Shown here piece by piece: positions 7,781-10,880 of a DNA stretch of 10,880 nt. The stretch is taken from assembly GCA_002384765.1 (NCBI GenBank), contig DGBM01000178.1:2065-12944 (forward strand), read 5' to 3'. The translations under genes were made by a program, and so were the position numbers. Numbering within the stretch: position 1 is the first letter of the stretch; each line of letters opens with the position of its first letter. Source of the DNA: Demequinaceae bacterium UBA4004 (GTDB lineage: Bacteria; Actinomycetota; Actinomycetes; Actinomycetales; Demequinaceae). The notes under the pieces were generated by a model, which saw only the letters and a program-made list of their open reading frames with translations, had not been told where the DNA came from and searched no databases.

Positions 7781-7805
7781 CCCCTCAGACGAGAAAGAGA
7801 AACCC

Positions 7806-8342
7806 ATGCCTGCGCCCAATCGAGTCCCGCGCCCCCGATGTGTCCTGTCCCGCGCCGCCCTCATGGCGGCAATCACACTGACCCTCGCCGCATGTTCCAG
7901 CAGCGGCGCCGGCGACGATGCGTCGTCGCTCACCATCACCGACGCCTGGGTCAAGGCCGCCGCCGACGGCATGACCGCGGCTTTCGGCACCATCGAGAAC
8001 TCCTCGGATCACGACATCACCATCACCGGCGCGACGTCCGAAGCCGCGAAGACGGTGGAACTGCACGAGGTGGTCGACAACGTCATGCGCCCGGTAGACC
8101 GCGGCCTCGCCGTCCCCGCGGGCGGCTTCCTGACACTCGAACCGGGTGGGTACCACCTGATGTTCATGGGAATCACCGCACCGTTCGCCGCGGGGGACGA
8201 TGTCACGGTCACGTTGACGCTGTCCGACGGCTCGGAAGTGGATCTCACGGCCGTGGCCAAGGACTTCGCTGGCGCCGACGAGAACTACGACGGCAGTATG
8301 GACGAGCAGATGGAGTCCGCCTCTCCGGAGGCCTCCACGTGA
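7806..8342 (+). CDS. PCu(A)C-type periplasmic/extracellular copper chaperone lipoprotein
   Basis: Proteins of this family bind Cu(I) outside the cytoplasmic membrane and hand it to cuproenzymes such as cytochrome oxidase or, in Streptomyces, to the Sco/DtpA/GlxA route. The 178 residues have a signal peptide with lipobox LAAC and Cys30, then the PCu(A)C beta-domain from about 42 to 153. It opens with LTITDAWVKAA. Likely copper ligands are H87 in ELHEVVDNVM, M94, and H117 and M119 in GGYHLMFMGI. The H-to-M spacing (six residues between) looks short compared with the ten I recall for the classical motif. The C-terminal 25 residues are acidic and Met/Ser-rich (DGSMDEQMES). GAGAAAGAGA at 7791-7800 is the probable weak ribosome binding site. 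The stop overlaps the DyP start by 4 nt, tying the two products together. Confidence 0.92.
   Translation: MPAPNRVPRPRCVLSRAALMAAITLTLAACSSSGAGDDASSLTITDAWVKAAADGMTAAFGTIENSSDHDITITGATSEAAKTVELHEVVDNVMRPVDRGLAVPAGGFLTLEPGGYHLMFMGITAPFAAGDDVTVTLTLSDGSEVDLTAVAKDFAGADENYDGSMDEQMESASPEAST
8327..8331 (+). promoter_or_regulatory. Shine-Dalgarno fixing the GTG start of the DyP gene
   Basis: GGAGG is 7 nt before GTG 8339 and lies within the PCu(A)C gene. It is part of the palindrome GGAGGCCTCC (8327-8336), so pairing might mask it until ribosomes on the upstream gene pass. The frame is open upstream to 7340, so this site and the Tat signal decide the true start. Confidence 0.65.
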
Positions 8343-9577
8343 GGCCAGCCGACAGCGCGCCCTCTAGGCGCCGGTTCCTCGCCGCAGGGGCCGCGGTGGG
8401 GGCCGGTGCCCTGGTCGGCGCCGCCGCCGGGGCCGGGGCCGAACGCGCGGGCGCGCTACCTGGTACCCCCGATCGCCCGGACAACGCCGGCGTCAACGGC
8501 CAGCGCGTCATCCCGTTCTACGGGCCCCACCAAGCCGCCGTGAAGGCGCGGCCCGGCGCCTTCGCGTCCTTCGTCGCTCTCGACCTTCTCCCCGGCGTGG
8601 ACCGCGCCCGCTTGGCCGCCTGGATGCGCCTCATCACGGACGACGCGGCACGGCTCACCCAGGGACGCGCCGCCTTGGCCGACGTCGAACCAGAGTTGGC
8701 CGCGACACCCGCCGGGCTCACCGTGACAGTGGGTTTCGGTAGGGGCTTCGTGAATCGCGCCCGCGGGCAGCGGCCGGACTGGCTGGGCCCGCTGCCCGCC
8801 TTCTCCATCGACAGGCTCGAGGACCGCTGGTCCGGAGGCGACGTACTGCTGATCGTGGCCGCCGACGAGCCCGTCACCGTGGCGCACACGTTGCGCATGC
8901 TGCTCAAGGACTCGCGCTCGTTCGCCGCTCTCCGGTGGCGTCAGGATGGATTTCGCCGGGCCTACGGCTCGGACCCGTCCGGGCGCACCATGCGCAACCT
9001 CTTTGGGCAGATCGACGGGTCCGCGAATCTCGCCCCGGGTTCGAGCGAGTTCGACGCCGCGGTGCTGGCGGGCGACGATGCTCCCGCCTGGTTGCGCGGC
9101 GGAACGAGCTTTGTGCTGCGGCGCATCACGATGGACCTCGACGGCTGGGACGCCGCAGATCGCGCGGGTCGCGAGAACTCCGTGGGGCGCACCCTGGACA
9201 CGGGTGCGCCGCTCACGGGAGGTCGCGAGCGCGATCCGCTGGACCTGGACAAGTCGGGACCGTCGGGGTTGCCGATCATTTCGTCGGTCGCGCACGCGAG
9301 GCGGGCGCGTGTCGAGGATCCGACGCTGCGCATCGTGCGCCTCGGGTACAACTACGAGGACCCTCCGCCACCCGGCTCGGCCGCGCTGAGTGACAGCGGG
9401 CTGCTGTTCGGGTCGTGGCAAGCTGACGTCAACCGTCAGTTCGTGCCGATCCAGAGTGCGCTCGATGAGGCGGACCTGCTCAATGTCTGGACCACGCCGG
9501 TCGGTTCAGCGGTCTTCGCGATCCCGCCAGGATGCCGGGAAGGCGGCTACGTGGGCGAGGCCCTACTAGCCGTCTGA
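8339..9577 (+). CDS. Tat-exported DyP-type heme peroxidase (EfeB/DtpA-like)
   Basis: DyP peroxidases use heme and hydrogen peroxide to oxidise varied substrates. EfeB members serve iron uptake; Streptomyces DtpA takes part in copper delivery. The 412 residues begin with the twin-arginine signal SRRRFLAAG (9-17) and an Ala/Gly-rich hydrophobic run to about 34, so the protein is exported folded. The GxxDG motif is G223-Q-I-D226-G227, with D226 the distal acid. H319 in SSVAHARRA is the probable proximal heme ligand, and R334 in IVRLGYNYED fits the distal arginine. The C-terminal block includes GLLFGSWQADVNRQFVPIQ and ends VGSAVFAIPPGCREGGYVGEALL, typical of the family. Length is normal and all key residues are present. 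The GTGA overlap with the PCu(A)C gene favours a DtpA-like copper role over an EfeUOB iron role; no efeU or efeO is visible. The 3' end overlaps the convergent methyltransferase remnant by 12 nt. Confidence 0.92.
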   Translation: MRPADSAPSRRRFLAAGAAVGAGALVGAAAGAGAERAGALPGTPDRPDNAGVNGQRVIPFYGPHQAAVKARPGAFASFVALDLLPGVDRARLAAWMRLITDDAARLTQGRAALADVEPELAATPAGLTVTVGFGRGFVNRARGQRPDWLGPLPAFSIDRLEDRWSGGDVLLIVAADEPVTVAHTLRMLLKDSRSFAALRWRQDGFRRAYGSDPSGRTMRNLFGQIDGSANLAPGSSEFDAAVLAGDDAPAWLRGGTSFVLRRITMDLDGWDAADRAGRENSVGRTLDTGAPLTGGRERDPLDLDKSGPSGLPIISSVAHARRARVEDPTLRIVRLGYNYEDPPPPGSAALSDSGLLFGSWQADVNRQFVPIQSALDEADLLNVWTTPVGSAVFAIPPGCREGGYVGEALLAV

Positions 9578-10031
9578 GGGGCGATCCCACACGATCGCGT
9601 AGCGCCACAGCACCCGCGCCTTGTACTCCGCACCAGGCAGGATCCGCATCGCCGCGTCACGCACCTCACGGCAGGTGTGAGGCGGCGGCCACACGGTGGG
9701 CGAGCCGTGCTTCCACGAGCCCTTGACCAGCAGAAAGGCCTTCTCCGCGATCGACCCGGCGACCTCTCGGTGGAGGTCCCGCCACGTGGCACGCGCCGCA
9801 CCCACCACACACAAGCGTCCGCCGGGCGCGCGCGATGCTCACCTCGTCGGCGTCGATCCCGGTGACTGTCAGGCTGGCGCGGACCATGGTCCTGGCCGCC
9901 AGACCCTCCCCGCATCCCGCATCAATTGCGGTGCGGGAACCCTCGGGCAGGTGGGCGAGCAACTGCTGTTGGTAGCGAACGGTGTGGTTGAAGCGGCGGC
10001 GGTCCGGAACGGACGAAGACTGTGCCGACAT
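9566..10031 (-). pseudogene. Class I SAM-dependent methyltransferase, internally deleted and frameshifted
   Basis: The start at 10031 gives an N terminus MSAQSSSVPDRRRFNHTVRY followed by the SAM-binding motif I, TAIDAGCGEGLA, and the acidic strand VTGIDADEVSIARARRT. At about 9812-9820 this frame loses sense. Another frame takes over with LCVVGAARATWRDLHREVAG, then KAFLLVKGSWKHGSPTVWPP, and ends RVLWRYAIVWDRPSDG at TAG 9566-9568. The second part matches the end of such enzymes, from the PGGTLVVVGLAR-like strand onward. The piece that normally lies between, with the substrate and post-II motifs (about 55-60 residues), is absent. The total is 466 nt, about 155 codons, against roughly 205-215 in the family. 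A deletion plus frame change is the simplest reading. The gene converges on the DyP gene, with its last 12 nt overlapping it. Confidence 0.75.
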
Positions 10032-10108
10032 CCCCCAGTGTGCCCTCGATTGTGGTCGACGCCTGCCCTCGCCGCGCACCGCCGAGCGACAGTCCCTAGT
10101 GTGGAGGG
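10032..10108. promoter_or_regulatory. Divergent intergenic region with two -10-like elements
   Basis: This 77-nt gap separates the minus-strand methyltransferase remnant from the plus-strand kinase. On the plus strand, TAGTGT at 10097-10102 fits TANNNT and its last T is 7 nt before GTG 10109, ideal for a leaderless transcript. On the minus strand, CACACT (10042-10037) ends 6 nt before the ATG at 10031. Neither has a convincing -35. Confidence 0.45.
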
Positions 10109-10880
10109 GTGAGCGATCTAGAGATGCCCCCGGCCGAGGTCCATATCGACGAACGCTTGGTGCGCGCCCTGTTGCGCAGTCAGTTTCCGGATCTTGCGAA
10201 GCTTCCCATCGGCTCAAGCCACGAAGGATGGGTCAACGTCACCATCCGGATCGGCGGCGACCTTGCCGTCCGGCTTCCCCGTCGGCGGCTCGGAGCGGCG
10301 CTGACCGCGACCGAACTCGACTGGATTCCGAGAGTCGGCGCCGCGTGGACCTTCCCCACGCCGCGCGCGCTCCACGTCGGGGAGCCCAACGAGCGCTACC
10401 CGTGGCGGTGGTCGATCGTGCCGTGGCTCGAGGGGAAGTCCGCCTACGAGGCACCCTTGAGCGCCGACGGGGCGCGCGAACTGGGGGCCGCGCTGGCACA
10501 GGTGCATCAGCCCGCCCCGGCGGACGCCCCGGTCAACCCATTTCGGTCCCGGCCGCTCGCCGATCGGGCCGAGCGACTCGATTTGCGCCTCGAGGCCCTT
10601 GAGGTGGAGCACGGCGACACGATTCGCGCACATGTGGCGCGGGAACTCTTCCAGGCAGGCGCCCGAGAGGCCCCCGGACCGCTGACATGGACCCACCTGG
10701 ACATTCACGGCAACAACATCCTCACTCGCGATGGTCACCTGGCCGGACTCCTGGACTGGGGGGACGCGGCAGTGGGAGACCCGGCCAGCGACCTCGGCCA
10801 GGCGCTCGTCCTGGTGGGGCGTGCGAACTTTGGGGAACTCACCCGGGCGTATGCGAAGGCGGGTGGCGCCGCCGCGACAG
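10109..10880 (+). CDS. APH-family (aminoglycoside phosphotransferase-like) kinase, 3' cut by the window
   Basis: This cytoplasmic kinase-like protein runs off the window after 257 codons; a full family member has about 290-310. The N lobe includes VTIRIGGDLAVRLPR (44-58), where the usual nucleotide-binding position appears as R55 in the RLPR motif common to this subgroup. The hinge holds WSIVPWLEG (101-109). The Brenner-type catalytic motif HLDIHGNN is at 196-203, with base D198 and N203, and the metal-binding LLDWGDAAVGDPASDLG follows at 214-230 (D216, D219). The family phosphorylates aminoglycosides, macrolides, sugars, homoserine and other small molecules, so the family name does not show resistance. 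GTG 10109 is preferred because of the -10-like TAGTGT; GGAGGGG overlaps that start and is too close to serve it. ATG 10124 is an alternative in the same frame. Confidence 0.85.
   Translation, partial: MSDLEMPPAEVHIDERLVRALLRSQFPDLAKLPIGSSHEGWVNVTIRIGGDLAVRLPRRRLGAALTATELDWIPRVGAAWTFPTPRALHVGEPNERYPWRWSIVPWLEGKSAYEAPLSADGARELGAALAQVHQPAPADAPVNPFRSRPLADRAERLDLRLEALEVEHGDTIRAHVARELFQAGAREAPGPLTWTHLDIHGNNILTRDGHLAGLLDWGDAAVGDPASDLGQALVLVGRANFGELTRAYAKAGGAAAT

Noticed and set aside
7340..8338. In-frame upstream extension of the DyP gene (333 codons)
   Set aside because: It overlaps the membrane protein and PCu(A)C genes, has an Arg/Pro/His-rich shadow composition, and would bury the Tat signal inside the protein. 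GTG 8339 has a good ribosome binding site.
8456..9421. 321-codon minus-strand frame opposite the DyP gene
   Set aside because: It has no domain-like sequence and overlaps a plus-strand gene with all its catalytic residues.
8339..9577. EfeB as part of an EfeUOB iron-uptake operon
   Set aside because: No EfeU permease or EfeO is nearby, and the coupling to a PCu(A)C protein favours a copper-linked DyP.
10109..10880. Calling the final gene an aminoglycoside-resistance determinant
   Set aside because: Only general APH-fold motifs are visible; many members are metabolic kinases and there is no mobile or resistance context.

Overview
The window is about two-thirds G+C, with strong G/C preference at third codon positions, GTG starts and 4-nt GTGA gene overlaps. 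Together with LppM-type lipoproteins, a PCu(A)C lipoprotein and a Tat-exported DyP peroxidase, this points to an actinobacterium, probably in the Micrococcales; the genus cannot be fixed from the sequence. The layout is ordinary chromosomal. I see no transposase, phage gene, CRISPR array, tRNA or rRNA, and no gene-free stretch above 300 bases.

Region by region: (1) 1-798 is the C-terminal half of an alpha-D-glucose phosphoglucomutase, cut by the window edge. (2) 849-3132 holds three consecutive, diverged LppM-family lipoproteins, each with a lipobox, an LppM domain and one C-terminal membrane helix; the second and third overlap by 4 nt. (3) 3172-4458 is an MFS transporter, followed by a lone ATP-grasp ligase of the RimK/DcsG type (4510-5406) and, 1 nt later, a small two-helix DUF4190 membrane protein (5408-5812). 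The DUF4190 frame seems to have lost a C-terminal tail that is still readable in the next frame to 5945. (4) 5977-7125 is a MalY/PatB-type PLP-dependent C-S lyase/aminotransferase. (5) 7164-9577 is a compact copper/heme export module: a histidine-rich membrane protein, a PCu(A)C copper-chaperone lipoprotein and a Tat-dependent DyP peroxidase, the last two overlapping by GTGA. (6) 9566-10031, minus strand, is a class I SAM-dependent methyltransferase that has lost its middle third and its frame, so it is a pseudogene. (7) 10109 to the window end is the start of an APH-family kinase, transcribed divergently from the broken methyltransferase.

Two modes of translation start can be read. Genes inside operons have good Shine-Dalgarno sequences (before 1550, 2341, 5408 and 8339). 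Several genes that begin a unit lack one, but carry an xANNNT -10-like hexamer ending 6-8 nt before the start codon, the geometry expected for leaderless mRNAs.

No clearly new multi-gene system stands out. The observations most worth following are the LppM triplication, the minimal copper/DyP module with its unrecognised His-rich membrane partner, the two broken reading frames, and the isolated DcsG-like ligase next to a transporter.
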